Counted from the stretch's first letter, positions 43,130 to 51,914 are shown. The stretch: 64,000 nt of DNA from JAKAWQ01 sp963840545 (GCA_963840545.1 CAWIZE010000002.1:310001-374000), one strand, 5' to 3'. Notes: generated from the sequence alone by a model not told the origin. Numbers and translations are program-made.

Positions 43130-44347
43130 TCAAAGGCCGCCGATCCAGTCCCGGAACGGGCGCCAGAGCGCCGTCTCGGCGCTCGATCCCGCGACCATGC
43201 CGATATGTCCGGCCTGGGGCGCGTGCAGCACGGAACCCGGGATCAACGCGGCCAGCGGGCGGGCGCTTTCCGGCGGCACGATGCGGTCCCGCCACGGCAC
43301 CGCAATGAAGGCAGGCATGCGCAACACGGTTGGATCGACCGCCAGGCCGGCGACCCGCCAGGTCCCGTTTCCGGGGGTATTGGCCCCGTACCAGCCGCCG
43401 ATGGCCTCGCGCGCCACCGGCGCGGCGAGCGGCACGCCATCGTTCAGCCAGTCCTCGAGGGCGACGAACAGCCGCGCCCGCGCGCTCGCCGGATCGAGCC
43501 GGGCGAAGGAGCGGTATTTCGCGCCGACCGCGAACGGATCGAGGCCCGAGAACAGCATCTGGAGGCAATCGGTCGGCAGGCTCGCGCTGAAGGAAAGCAC
43601 CGGCTCGAGGAGCGGCAGCATGCGCGCGAGCGTCATCGCCCGCTCAGGCTGGGCGGCGTGGAAGTCCCAGGGCGTGGCGAGCAGGGCGAGCGCGCGGAAC
43701 CGCTCGGGCCGGCGCAGCGCCGCGGCGAGCGCGAGCAGGCCCCCCATGCAATAGCCGGCGAGCACCAGCCGCCGCGGCGCCGCCGCAAGCGCGCGCTCGA
43801 GGCGCCCGGCGATATAATCGGTGAGGGTGAAGCCGCGCTCGGCCTCGCCCGGCCAGCCCCAATCGAGCAGCAGCGGGCGCACCCCCGAGGCGGCGAGCCA
43901 GCGCAGCATCGAGCCCCCTTCGGCGAGGTCGAGCACATAGGCACGGTTGACCAGGCTCGGCACGAACAGCACCGCCGGCGCCCCGCGCCGTCCGGTGCCG
44001 TAATCGAGCAGGCGGGTGTCGCCCTCCTGCCACAGCACCGGCGGGTCGGGCAGGTCGCGCCGATAGGGATGGCGGCGATAGGCGGCGATGCCGGCGATCA
44101 GCGCCCGGTCCTGGCGCAGCGCCTCAGCCAGGACCGCCCGGCGGAACGCCGGCTCGGCGGACCCGCCGGAGGGGCCGAGCGCGGCCCTGAGCCGCGCCGC
44201 CCCCGCCGTGAACGCCGCGCTCGAGCGTGGCCAGCCGCTCTTCGAGCCGGGCGAGGCGCCGATCGAGGCGCTCGAGCGCAGCATCGCGAGCGTCAGGTGC
44301 AGCAGCAGCGGGCGCGGCCCCAGCCGCCGCAGCTTCCCCGGCATCAT
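43130..44347 (-). CDS. PhaC-like poly-3-hydroxyalkanoate synthase / alpha-beta hydrolase
   Basis: 405 residues if ATG 44347 is the start; ATG 44284 is the alternative. The N-terminus (RLGPRPLLLHLTLAML) resembles PhaC-like proteins of this order. The hydrolase core has VLFVPSLVNRAYVLDLAEGG, nucleophile Cys in LAGYCMGGLLALAAAL (lipase-like box with Cys, as in PHA synthases), LLDWGWPG, Asp in PWRDRIVPP and His in HAPQAGHIGM. It would polymerise hydroxyacyl-CoA on granules. It overlaps the small upstream gene by 224 bases in another frame. Confidence 0.8.
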   Translation of the reverse strand: MMPGKLRRLGPRPLLLHLTLAMLRSSASIGASPGSKSGWPRSSAAFTAGAARLRAALGPSGGSAEPAFRRAVLAEALRQDRALIAGIAAYRRHPYRRDLPDPPVLWQEGDTRLLDYGTGRRGAPAVLFVPSLVNRAYVLDLAEGGSMLRWLAASGVRPLLLDWGWPGEAERGFTLTDYIAGRLERALAAAPRRLVLAGYCMGGLLALAAALRRPERFRALALLATPWDFHAAQPERAMTLARMLPLLEPVLSFSASLPTDCLQMLFSGLDPFAVGAKYRSFARLDPASARARLFVALEDWLNDGVPLAAPVAREAIGGWYGANTPGNGTWRVAGLAVDPTVLRMPAFIAVPWRDRIVPPESARPLAALIPGSVLHAPQAGHIGMVAGSSAETALWRPFRDWIGGL

Positions 44348-44612
44348 TGCGTTCACGTTTCGCTGCGGCCGCGGTCGCGGACCCAGCCGTCGCACCCTGG
44401 GCCGCAGCCCCCTGGGCCGTCGGCATCGCGCCGAGCAGCGCCGTCGCCGCCCCCGCCCAGAGCGAAAGCAGCCGGATCCACCCCTCCTGGGCCTCCCGAT
44501 CGCCGGAAACGGCGGCCAGCTCGCTCTGCCAGAGCGTGATCCAGTCGCGCGCCAGCGCCTCCATATCGGCCGCCGTGAACGGCGGCGCGTCCGTTCCCGG
44601 CGCCTCGGTCAT
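44124..44612 (-). CDS. Small coiled-coil protein, possible PhaE-like synthase partner
   Basis: 162 residues; ATG 44612 has AGGAGGAAGG upstream. The start (MEALARDWITLWQSELAAVS) suggests an amphipathic helix, then an Ala-rich hinge, then a heptad stretch LERLDRRLARLEERLATLER (about 116-135). The shape recalls PhaE subunits and granule-associated partners of PHA synthases, though similarity is loose. Its last 224 bases overlap the PhaC-like gene. The tail beyond about residue 135 is low-complexity and may only reflect that overlap. Confidence 0.6.
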   Translation of the reverse strand: MTEAPGTDAPPFTAADMEALARDWITLWQSELAAVSGDREAQEGWIRLLSLWAGAATALLGAMPTAQGAAAQGATAGSATAAAAKRERNDAGEAAAAGAAPAAAAPDARDAALERLDRRLARLEERLATLERGVHGGGGAAQGRARPLRRVRRAGVPPGGPG

Positions 44613-44781
44613 CCGTCATCCTTCCTCCTGGCGTCCGCCGGCCCTCCCCGGCGACGCCAAAAAACATGGCCATTCCAATTTTTTACGTCTCGGCCGCCCC
44701 GCTCCCGGGGGTAAGCTTCCAATACTCCCATTCGGCCGGAATCGGCTCTACCATCCCGGCAAGGTTGAGGACGGACAAGCC

Positions 44782-45438
44782 ATGTCAGAAACTCAAGTGA
44801 ACGACGTGCCCGCCGCCGACGCCGCTCGCGAGCCGCCGGTGGTGGTCAAGAAGTACGCCAACCGGCGGCTCTACAACACCGAGAGCTCGAGCTACATCAC
44901 CCTCGACACCCTGGCCGAGATGGTGCGCGGCGGCCGGGACTTCGTGGTCTATGACGCGAAAAGCGGAGAAGACATCACCCGCGGCGTGCTGACCCAGATC
45001 ATCGTCGAGGAAGAGGGCAAGGGCCGCGCGCTCCTGCCCACGAGCTTCCTCCGCCAGCTCATCGCCTTCTACGGCGACTCCATGCAGAACCTCGTGCCGC
45101 GCTATCTCGAGCAGGCGATGGCCAGCTTCGCCCGCCAGCAGCAGGACATCCGCAAGGCGATGCAGCAGACGATGGGGACCATCTTTCCCTTCAACATGGA
45201 GGAGATGGGCCGCCAGATGGAGCGGGCGATGACGCTCTTTTCCCCATTCTACCGCCCCCCGGGGACCACCGTGGGAACCGATCTGGGCGCGCCCAACCCG
45301 GCCGCGGACCGGGCCGAGGAGGAGATCGGGCTGCTCCGGGCGGAGGTGGCGAGCCTTCGCCAGCAGCTCGCCGATGCCCGGGCCATGCGCGCCAAGTCGG
45401 GAGCCAGATCGCGCGAAGGTGAAGCCACGGAGCGCTGA
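44782..45438 (+). CDS. phaR: Polyhydroxyalkanoate synthesis repressor PhaR
   Basis: 218 residues from ATG 44782. The PHB_acc_N DNA-binding domain is plain: VVVKKYANRRLYNTESSSYI, then TLDTLAEMVRGGRDFVVYDA. PHB accumulation regulatory segments follow (SFLRQLIAFYGDSMQNLVPR and MQQTMGTIFPFNMEEMGRQM), and the C-terminus is a coiled coil. PhaR represses phasin and its own gene when PHB is absent and binds granules when it is present. It diverges from the PhaE-like/PhaC-like/thiolase genes, so the shared region 44613-44781 is a probable control site. Confidence 0.95.
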   Translation: MSETQVNDVPAADAAREPPVVVKKYANRRLYNTESSSYITLDTLAEMVRGGRDFVVYDAKSGEDITRGVLTQIIVEEEGKGRALLPTSFLRQLIAFYGDSMQNLVPRYLEQAMASFARQQQDIRKAMQQTMGTIFPFNMEEMGRQMERAMTLFSPFYRPPGTTVGTDLGAPNPAADRAEEEIGLLRAEVASLRQQLADARAMRAKSGARSREGEATER

Positions 45439-45500
45439 GAGTTCCCTCGGTTTGCTTAAATTGTGAGACATCAATCAATTTTTCGGGCAAATTGCGGATG

Positions 45501-45536
45501 ACACTTGCGCCTCGCGTCCGATATGGAGACAAGTGT
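45501..45536. promoter_or_regulatory. Inverted repeat in the AT-rich leader of the XRE regulator
   Basis: ACACTTG (45501-45507) and CAAGTGT (45530-45536) are perfect inverted halves separated by 22 bases, within the AT-rich gap before the XRE gene start at 45569. The centre-to-centre distance is near three helical turns. Autoregulation by the encoded HTH protein is a reasonable guess. Confidence 0.35.
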
Positions 45537-45568
45537 AAGACATTTTAGAATAATCGCGGAGAACGTGG

Positions 45569-46027
45569 GTGGCCGATCGCCCGGAGGAGCAGCCTCAGAT
45601 CGCCACCGGTCCGTCCCCGGCGGCGGGGGTGAGCCGGCGCGGGCGGCCGCAGAGCCGGGCCGTGGCCGCCGACCGGCATGTCGGCGCCCGTATCCGCGAA
45701 CGCCGCCTGATGCTCGGGCTCTCCCAGCAGCAGCTCGCGCGGCTGATCGGCGTCACCTACCAGCAGGCGCATAAGTACGAGCGCGGCCTCAACCGTATAT
45801 CAGCGGGCCGCTTGTTCGAGATCGCCCAGGTCCTGCACGTCCCCATCTCCTGGTTCTTCGAGGGGCTGATCGAAGGCGGGGAAAGCCCCACCCTTACGAC
45901 CGGCCAGCGGCGGGTGCTCGAGCTCGCCCGCAATTTTTCCGCGATCCACAACGAACGCCACCAGGAGGCGCTGAGCGAGATGGCGCGCGTCCTGGCGGCC
46001 CAGGCGGCGAGCGAGCGCACGCCTTAA
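45569..46027 (+). CDS. XRE/Cro family helix-turn-helix regulator
   Basis: 152 residues from GTG 45569. After 35 basic, disordered residues comes a complete HTH: VGARIRERRLMLGLSQQQLA, RLIGVTYQQAHKYERGLNRI, SAGRLFEIAQVLHVPISWFF. The C-terminus is helical (RVLELARNFSAIHNERHQEA) and may dimerise. This architecture is common in alphaproteobacteria for regulators of general functions, and its target cannot be deduced. An inverted repeat lies in its leader. It runs tail to tail with the stress-protein gene (16-base gap). Confidence 0.9.
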   Translation: MADRPEEQPQIATGPSPAAGVSRRGRPQSRAVAADRHVGARIRERRLMLGLSQQQLARLIGVTYQQAHKYERGLNRISAGRLFEIAQVLHVPISWFFEGLIEGGESPTLTTGQRRVLELARNFSAIHNERHQEALSEMARVLAAQAASERTP

Positions 46028-46043
46028 GGCAATATCGCCCCGA

Positions 46044-46910
46044 TCAGCGATTCATCAGGATCGGCAGCCGCGCGTGCTCGAGCACGTGACGTGTGACGCC
46101 GCCCAGGATGAGCTGGCGGAGCCGGGAGTGCGAATAGGCGCCCATGGCCAGGAGGTCGGCGCCGAACTCCGTGGCCGCGGCCAGCAAGCCCGCGGCCACC
46201 ACGCCCTCGACCGGGCCGAACATCCGGATCTCGGCGACAACCCCGTGCAGGCCGAGATAGGGCACGAGCTCCTGGGCAGCAGGCCCGCGGCGCTGATAGC
46301 CCTCGGAGGAAAGGATGCGCACCGCCTCCGCCTCCTGAAGCCAGGGCAGCGCGGCGGTGACCGCGGACGCGGACTCGGCGGTGCCGTTCCAGGCCACGCA
46401 CACGCGCCGGCCGATGGTGGCGGGCGTCTGCTCCGGGGCGAGCAGGACCGGACGGCCGGAGTCGAACAGCACGGCGTGCAGCGCATCGGCCGAGGCGGCA
46501 TCGCCGCCGATATCGGGGTGCGCGACGACGGTCAGGTCGGCAAGGCGTGCCTGCTGCGCCACCAGCTCCTCCTCGCGACCGGTGGCATCGGTGAAGCTGG
46601 CGGTCGCCACCCGCTCGCCGCTCCCGGGGGTCGCGAGCTTGATGCCCTGCTCGGCGATCGCGCGGTCGAAGAGGGCGCGGACCGAACTCGCCCGCTCGCT
46701 GCTCTCCTTCTCGGTCGCCGCCATCATCTCCTCGATCATCGCCCCTGAGAGGCCCTCGCCGGCGAGCGGCGCCACGTCGCGCGAATCGACATGGACATGC
46801 AGCGCCGCGACATGCGCGCGCCAGATCCGGGCGACCACGAGCGCGGTCGCCAACGCCGACTCACCGGCCGTGGCGCTGGAGATCGGCAGAAGAACCTTGC
46901 GAACCGCCAT
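46044..46910 (-). CDS. Universal stress protein, tandem UspA domains
   Basis: 288 residues from ATG 46910, with GGGGGAGAGA upstream. Domain 1 begins KVLLPISSATAGESALATAL (residues 5-24) and domain 2 about residue 160 (RRVCVAWNGTAESASAVTAA). The second ends with the ATP-binding motif in MGAYSHSRLRQLILGGVTRH. Such double-domain UspA proteins, found in many alphaproteobacteria, help survival under stress or starvation. The 46911-47107 stretch upstream holds its promoter region; I see no clear motif there. Confidence 0.9.
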   Translation of the reverse strand: MAVRKVLLPISSATAGESALATALVVARIWRAHVAALHVHVDSRDVAPLAGEGLSGAMIEEMMAATEKESSERASSVRALFDRAIAEQGIKLATPGSGERVATASFTDATGREEELVAQQARLADLTVVAHPDIGGDAASADALHAVLFDSGRPVLLAPEQTPATIGRRVCVAWNGTAESASAVTAALPWLQEAEAVRILSSEGYQRRGPAAQELVPYLGLHGVVAEIRMFGPVEGVVAAGLLAAATEFGADLLAMGAYSHSRLRQLILGGVTRHVLEHARLPILMNR

Positions 46911-47107
46911 CGCTCTCTCTCCCCCTGCTGTCCCCCGTTCGGGCGCCCCGGAGTCTCTGCCGGCGCGCTCTCCGCCGGCCAACCAGGAAGGCGACCACGA
47001 AAAAAGACTCCGGTCCCCGACCCGGGCCGGCGATGAATGACGTAAAGCCCCTCGCCCGAACTCTAGCATGGTTCGACCCCGGGTTGCGCAAGCCCCAGGG
47101 CCCTCAC

Positions 47108-47317
47108 GAGAGCGGGATCGGCGCTGATAAGAAGCGCCCATCCCGCTCTCGCTCTTGATTGATCGCGTGATTTAAGCTTTTTGGCGGTTCCGCCAACGCC
47201 ATCACGCTCTCGTTTCGTGATCGGCTTTGGCGGTTCCGCCAAACGCCATCACGCTCTCGTTCTTTGTTTGATCGCGTGATTCAGGCTTATTGGCGGTTCC
47301 GCCAAACGCCATCACGC
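47108..47317. repeat. Composite palindromic array, locus 2 (one B-type and three A-type modules)
   Basis: Module B: GAGAGCGGGAT (47108-47118) pairs with ATCCCGCTCTC (47140-47150) around an inner GGCGCT/AGCGCC. Three A modules follow, at 47165-47207, 47216-47253 and 47274-47317, each with an outer (G)CGTGAT/ATCACG(C) and an inner TTGGCGG-TT-CCGCCAA stem. The same two module types lie at 17039-17136 upstream of the cheR stop. The A modules are near-identical, so recent amplification is likely. Module A3 contains the stop of the next gene (47289-47287). Confidence 0.85.
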
Positions 47318-48816
47318 TCTAGCCGCGCGGCGGCCGCGAGCGTCGCCTCGGCCGGCCCCGCCGCATCGAGGCGATGCCAGCCGGGAGGCAAGTCCGCCCC
47401 GGCGGAAGCCGCCACCCGCCGGAGGACCGCCGCCGTCGCATCCGATGGATCGGGCTCGGGCGCCTCTCCGCGCGCTCTCACCCGATCCTCGAGCAGCCGC
47501 AGCGGCACCTCGAGCCAGAGACCGAGAAAGGGCACGCCGGCGGCCGCCGCGGCCGCTTGGATCGCCGCGCGATGCGCCGGATCGAGGAAGGTCGCATCGG
47601 CGATCACGGCATGGCCGAGGCCGACACTCTCGCCGGCCGCCGCCACCAGCGCGGCGAGCACCGCATGGTTCTCTTCGGGCGTATAGGCGGTGTCCGGCAG
47701 CCGGGTTTCGGGGCTGACGCCGTGCCGGCGCTTGCGCAGCACGTCGCTCGCCAGCACCAGCGCGCCCGGCGCGGCGCCGATCCAGGGCGCGAGGCCGTGG
47801 GCGAGCGTGGACTTCCCGCTGCCCGGCAGGCCGCCGACGGCGATCAGCATCGGCGGCTGAGGCCGGAGGAATACCCCCGCCGCCGCAAGATAGTCCCGCG
47901 CCTCGTCGCGAAAACCCCGCGCCGCCTGGACATGCGCGCGCACCATGGCCCGGAGCGAGAGAAAGGGCGGCAGGCCGCCGACCAGCCCGAAATCGCCGCG
48001 CTCGGCGACGTACGCGTTGAGAACCAGGTTGGCGCTCGCGCGGTCGTGCCTGAGCGCGAGGTCCATCAGCAGGAAGGCGAGGTCGTAGCCGAGATCGATG
48101 CTGGCCAGCCGTTCGTCGAATTCGAGCGCGTCGAACGGCACCGGCCTGCCCTGCCAGAGGCAGAGATTGCCGAGATGGAGATCCCCGTGCGCCCGCCGCA
48201 CGAAGCCCTGCGCCGCCCGCCGCACGAGCCAGGACTCCCGCGCCCTCAGCGCCGCCAGGAGCGACGCCTCCCACGCCACCACATCGCCCGCCGCCAGCCC
48301 CGCCGCGAGCGCCGAGGCGCGGTTCTCGGCGGCGACCCGGCGGAGCGAGCCCGGATGGTCGATGCCGGCGATCGGCGCCAGGCCCGCGTGGTAGCCGGCG
48401 ATGGCCCGGCCGAGCTCGCGTGCCAGGCGCGGCGTCAGGCGGCCCTCACCGGCGATCCGGTCGAAGAAATCCCCCGCGGGGATCCGCGCCATGCGCAGCA
48501 CCCACTCGATCGTCTCCCCGGGGGGCTCGCCATCGCCGCCAAACCCGAGCCCGCCCCCCGCGCCGCGCGCCAGCGCCACGACATCCCCGTAGAGCCCCGG
48601 CGCCGCCGGGCCGTTCAGCGCCAGCTCGCGCAGCAGGAAATGGTGCCGGGCGGCGAGCGTGGTGAAATCGAGATAAGGGAACGAAACCGCCTTCTTCATC
48701 TTCCACGCCGTCTCGCGGCCGAGGAAGACGGCGGAGATGTGGGTCTCGATCGGAGCGGCCCCGGAAATCCCGCGGAGGAATTTTTCCGACTCCCGCTGCG
48801 CCGGCGGAATCGTCAC
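47287..48816 (-). CDS. Bifunctional aminoglycoside-phosphotransferase-like / AAA P-loop kinase
   Basis: 509 residues from GTG 48816. The N-terminal part resembles an APH-type kinase: FVRRAHGDLHLGNLCLW holds the HGDxHxxN catalytic site, with Asp in FDALEFDERLASIDLGYD. The C-terminal domain is a separate nucleotide kinase (PMLIAVGGLPGSGKSTLAHG Walker A, and VIADATFLDPAHRAAI). This fusion is a known bacterial family of uncertain substrate. The last nine codons (...RDGVWRNRQ) are encoded by palindrome module A3, so the native end is probably lost or extended. pdxH lies 13 bases upstream. Confidence 0.83.
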   Translation of the reverse strand: MTIPPAQRESEKFLRGISGAAPIETHISAVFLGRETAWKMKKAVSFPYLDFTTLAARHHFLLRELALNGPAAPGLYGDVVALARGAGGGLGFGGDGEPPGETIEWVLRMARIPAGDFFDRIAGEGRLTPRLARELGRAIAGYHAGLAPIAGIDHPGSLRRVAAENRASALAAGLAAGDVVAWEASLLAALRARESWLVRRAAQGFVRRAHGDLHLGNLCLWQGRPVPFDALEFDERLASIDLGYDLAFLLMDLALRHDRASANLVLNAYVAERGDFGLVGGLPPFLSLRAMVRAHVQAARGFRDEARDYLAAAGVFLRPQPPMLIAVGGLPGSGKSTLAHGLAPWIGAAPGALVLASDVLRKRRHGVSPETRLPDTAYTPEENHAVLAALVAAAGESVGLGHAVIADATFLDPAHRAAIQAAAAAAGVPFLGLWLEVPLRLLEDRVRARGEAPEPDPSDATAAVLRRVAASAGADLPPGWHRLDAAGPAEATLAAAARLERDGVWRNRQ

Positions 48817-48829
48817 CGATCGATGGCCA

Positions 48830-49447
48830 TCAGGGGTAGAGCAGCCCGGTCCGCCAGCCCGCGCCGGCGCGGACGAAGGTCCGGCGCTCATGCAGCCGGA
48901 AGGGACGCTCCTGCCAGAACTCGAAGCGCGCGGGGGCCAGCCGGAAGCCCGACCAGAAGGGCGGGCGCGGCACCGCCTCGCCCGGGTAGCGCGCCTCGAA
49001 CGCGGCCACCCGCGCCTCGAGATCGGCGCGGGAAGCGAGCGGCCGGGACTGCTCCGAGGCCCAGGCGCCGATGCGCGAAAGAAGCGGCCGCGAGGCATAA
49101 TATTCGTCCGCCTCCGCCCCGCTGACAGCCATCGTCGCGCCCTCGATCCGGATCTGGCGCGAAAGCGACTTCCAATAGAACAGAAGGGCTGCGCGCGGAT
49201 TGCGGGCGAGCTCCGTTCCCTTGCGGCTGCCGAGATTGGTGTAGAAGACGAAGCCGCGCTCGTCCCAGCCCTTGAGCAGCACGATCCGTGCCGACGGCAC
49301 CCCGTCTTCCGTCGCGGTCGCGAGGGTCATCGCGTTGGTGTTGTCGGGCTCGGCCGCCGCCGCTGCGGCGAACCATTCTCCGAACAGGCCGAAGGGCTCC
49401 CCGTTCGCCGCGGTCCCTGCCCCCATCTCCGCCGCAATCTCCGCCAT
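48830..49447 (-). CDS. pdxH: Pyridoxamine 5'-phosphate oxidase
   Basis: 205 residues from ATG 49447, chosen over ATG 49474 for the GGGAGAAGGGGG just before it. FMN- and substrate-binding parts are present: NAMTLATATEDGVPSARIVL, KGWDERGFVFYTNLGSRKG, LLFYWKSLSRQIRIEG, and the C-terminal signature FWQERPFRLHERRTF. It oxidises PNP/PMP to PLP with oxygen. It is divergent from fabI and the gene upstream of the kinase fusion on the minus strand. Confidence 0.95.
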   Translation of the reverse strand: MAEIAAEMGAGTAANGEPFGLFGEWFAAAAAAEPDNTNAMTLATATEDGVPSARIVLLKGWDERGFVFYTNLGSRKGTELARNPRAALLFYWKSLSRQIRIEGATMAVSGAEADEYYASRPLLSRIGAWASEQSRPLASRADLEARVAAFEARYPGEAVPRPPFWSGFRLAPARFEFWQERPFRLHERRTFVRAGAGWRTGLLYP

Positions 49448-49603
49448 GCCCCCTTCTCCCTCGATGGCCGCCAAGCAATAGAGCCGATCGCGCCCGGCGG
49501 GAAACGCCGTCCCCCTTGCCGGGCCGGGCCGCGCCGTGCCACTCGAAAGACCGCAAGGTTCGGCGCCACCTCTCGTCTCACCGCGCCACCACGAGGATCA
49601 ACC

Positions 49604-50461
49604 ATGCCCGAAGGAGAGAGACCCGGTCCTGCCAAGGGCACCCTGCCCAGGGGCACGCTGCTTGCCGGCCGGCGCGGCCTGATCCTGGGCATGGCCAACG
49701 AACGCTCGCTCGCCTGGGGCATCGCCGCCGCCTGCGCCGCCCAGGGCGCGGAGCTCGCCTTCACCTACCAGGGCGAGGCGCTGGGAAGGCGGGTGCGGCC
49801 GCTCGCCGAAAGCCTCGGCTCGAGCATCGCCCTGCCCTGCGATGTCGCCGAGCCCGCCGCGATCGCAGCGACCTTCGAATCGCTGCGGAAACACTGGGAC
49901 GGGCTCGACTTCCTCGTCCACGCCATCGGCTTCGCCGACAAGGCCTATCTCCGCGGCCGCTACCTCGACACGCCACGCGAGACGTTCCTCCAGGCGCTCG
50001 ATATCTCCTGCTACTCGTTCGTCGCCCTCGCCCGGGAGGCCGTGCCGATGATGCGCCCCGGCGGCGCCCTGCTTACCCTCAGCTATCTCGGGGCGGAGCG
50101 CGTGACGCCGCATTACAACGTCATGGGGGTGGCGAAGGCGGCGCTCGAAGCCTCCGTCCGCTACCTCGCGGCGGACCTCGGCGCGGCCGGCATCCGCGTC
50201 AACGCAATCAGCGCCGGGCCGATCAAGACGCTCGCCGCCTCGGGCATCGGCGACTTCCGCTACATCCTGCGCTGGAACCAGCTCAACAGCCCGCTCGAGC
50301 GCAACGTGACGATCGAGGAGGTGGGCGGCGCCGCCCTCTACCTCCTCTCCGACCTCTCCTCCGGCGTCACCGGCGAGGTCCACCATGTCGATTGCGGCTA
50401 TCACATCGTCGGCATGAAGAACCCCAACGCGCCGGACATCGCCGTGGTCGACGGCGCCTAG
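49604..50461 (+). CDS. fabI: Enoyl-[acyl-carrier-protein] reductase (NADH)
   Basis: 285 residues from ATG 49604. The SDR-like FabI fold has GLILGMANERSLAWGIAAAC at the nucleotide site, FLVHAIGFADKAYLRGRYLD, and the catalytic Tyr-x6-Lys in HYNVMGVAKAALEASVRYL. The SYLGAERV and AGPIKTLAASGIGDF stretches are also typical. It performs the last reduction of each fatty-acid elongation cycle and is the triclosan target. A basic 20-residue N-terminal extension precedes the fold. aroC begins 16 bases after its stop. Confidence 0.95.
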   Translation: MPEGERPGPAKGTLPRGTLLAGRRGLILGMANERSLAWGIAAACAAQGAELAFTYQGEALGRRVRPLAESLGSSIALPCDVAEPAAIAATFESLRKHWDGLDFLVHAIGFADKAYLRGRYLDTPRETFLQALDISCYSFVALAREAVPMMRPGGALLTLSYLGAERVTPHYNVMGVAKAALEASVRYLAADLGAAGIRVNAISAGPIKTLAASGIGDFRYILRWNQLNSPLERNVTIEEVGGAALYLLSDLSSGVTGEVHHVDCGYHIVGMKNPNAPDIAVVDGA

Positions 50462-50477
50462 CCGCGCGGGACCGAGC

Positions 50478-51581
50478 GTGTCGTACAACAGCTTCGGCCA
50501 GCTCTTCCGCCTGACGACCTGGGGGGAGAGCCACGGCCCGGCGATCGGCTGCGTCGTCGATGGCTGCCCGCCGCGCCTGCGCCTCGCGGAGGCCGATATC
50601 CAGCCCTGGCTCGATCGCCGCCGCCCGGGACAATCGCGCTTCACCAGCCAGCGCGCCGAACCGGACGCGGTGCGGATCCTCTCCGGCGTCTTCGAGGGCG
50701 AGACCACTGGCACGCCGATCGCGCTCATGATCGAGAACGTCGACCAGCGAGCGAAGGATTATTCCGATCTCCGGGACCGCTTCCGCCCCGGCCACGCCGA
50801 CCTCACCTACGAGCTCAAATACGGCGCCCGGGACTATCGCGGCGGCGGCCGCGCCTCGGCGCGCGAAACGGCGATGCGCGTGGCCGCGGGCGCGATCGCC
50901 CGCCGCGTGCTCGGCGAAAACGTCCGGATCCGCGGCGCGCTGATCCAGATCGGCCCCCACCCCATCGCGCGCGCCCGCTGGGACTGGGATGCAGTGGAGA
51001 GAAACCCGTTCTTCTGCCCCGACCCCGAGACCGTGCCCCTCTGGGAGGACTATCTCGGGGCCATCCGCAAATCCGGCTCCTCGGTCGGCGCCATCATCGA
51101 AGTGGTCGCCGAAGGCGTGCCGCCCGGCCTCGGCGCACCCGTTTACGGCAAGCTCGACGCCGACCTCGCTGCTGGCCTCATGGGCATCAACGCCGTCAAG
51201 GGCGTCGAGATCGGCGCCGGCTTCGCCTCCGCGTCTCTGCGCGGCGAAGACAACGCCGATGAGATGCGCATGAACCACGGCGAAGTCGAATTCCTCACCA
51301 ACCAGGCCGGCGGCATCCTCGGCGGCATCTCCAGCGGCGCCCCCATCGTCGCCCGCTTCGCGGTGAAGCCGACCAGCTCGATCCTGATCCCGCGCCGCTC
51401 GGTCGACCGCTTCGGCACGGAGATCGACGTCATGACCAAAGGCCGCCACGACCCGTGCGTGGGCATCCGCGCCGTCCCGGTGGGCGAGGCGATGATGGCG
51501 CTCGTGCTGGCGGACCATCTGCTGCGGCACCGCGCCCAGAACCCCAACGCTCCGGACCGCCCCCGCCTGCCCCGCAACTAA
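50478..51581 (+). CDS. aroC: Chorismate synthase
   Basis: 367 residues from GTG 50478. The family start SYNSFGQLFRLTTWGESHG, the RRRPGQSRFTSQRAEPD stretch, GRASARETAMRVAAGAIARR and the C-terminal RHDPCVGIRAVPVGEAM are all intact. It converts EPSP to chorismate with reduced FMN. It is in an operon with fabI. Its TAA begins the left inverted repeat of the IS remnant, followed by a GGGGC-TTT-GCCCC stem. Confidence 0.97.
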   Translation: MSYNSFGQLFRLTTWGESHGPAIGCVVDGCPPRLRLAEADIQPWLDRRRPGQSRFTSQRAEPDAVRILSGVFEGETTGTPIALMIENVDQRAKDYSDLRDRFRPGHADLTYELKYGARDYRGGGRASARETAMRVAAGAIARRVLGENVRIRGALIQIGPHPIARARWDWDAVERNPFFCPDPETVPLWEDYLGAIRKSGSSVGAIIEVVAEGVPPGLGAPVYGKLDADLAAGLMGINAVKGVEIGAGFASASLRGEDNADEMRMNHGEVEFLTNQAGGILGGISSGAPIVARFAVKPTSSILIPRRSVDRFGTEIDVMTKGRHDPCVGIRAVPVGEAMMALVLADHLLRHRAQNPNAPDRPRLPRN

Positions 51582-51615
51582 GGCCAGGGGGCTTTGCCCC
51601 ATCGGCGCCAAAATG
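51579..51615. repeat. Left 37-bp inverted repeat of the IS remnant
   Basis: TAAGGCCAGGGGGCTTTGCC followed by CCATCGGCGCCAAAATG is matched by an inverted copy at 51915-51952, about 30 positions identical. The match extends past the GGGGC-TTT-GCCCC hairpin into ATyGGCGCyAAAATG, farther than two unrelated terminators would. The aroC stop codon is its first three bases. Confidence 0.6.
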
Positions 51616-51685
51616 CCGCTTGGCCCGGCACGGATTGGCCTCACTCTGGGCCCTGACTCTGGGGGCGGATGCCGACACGGCATCG

Positions 51686-51875
51686 GTGCCGACGGACCGG
51701 TTCACCGCGCTGTTGAAGGAGCTTCCGGCCGGCCCCGAGCTTGATCGTCTGGCGTTCGAGACCGGCGCGATCCGCGCAGGCGTTCTTCGCGGCCTACCGC
51801 CTGCGCCGGCGGATCGAACGCGCGTTCAAACGCCTGAAATCGCCCCTGCCTATCGACCTGCCGCCAACCCACCCC
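51686..51875 (+). pseudogene. Internally deleted IS4-family transposase remnant
   Basis: From GTG 51686 one frame reads VPTDRFTALLKELPAGPELD and then RLAFETGAIR, like the N-terminus of IS4-type transposases. From about 51770 another frame reads AQAFFAAYRLRRRIERAFKR and LKSPLPIDLPP, like their conserved C-terminal YRxRWxIExxFKRLK signature. The DDE catalytic middle is missing and the two ends are out of frame, so it is a deletion derivative. Inverted repeats flank it at 51579 and 51952. Codon use and fold are otherwise those of the surrounding genome. Confidence 0.72.
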
Positions 51876-51914
51876 GTAAGCGAATACCGCATGTCGGATA
51901 TTCCGCCAGAGGCT

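Noticed and set aside
47108..47317. CRISPR array
   Set aside because: Units are palindromic, only three are alike, spacing is irregular, there are no spacers of constant size and no cas gene is near.
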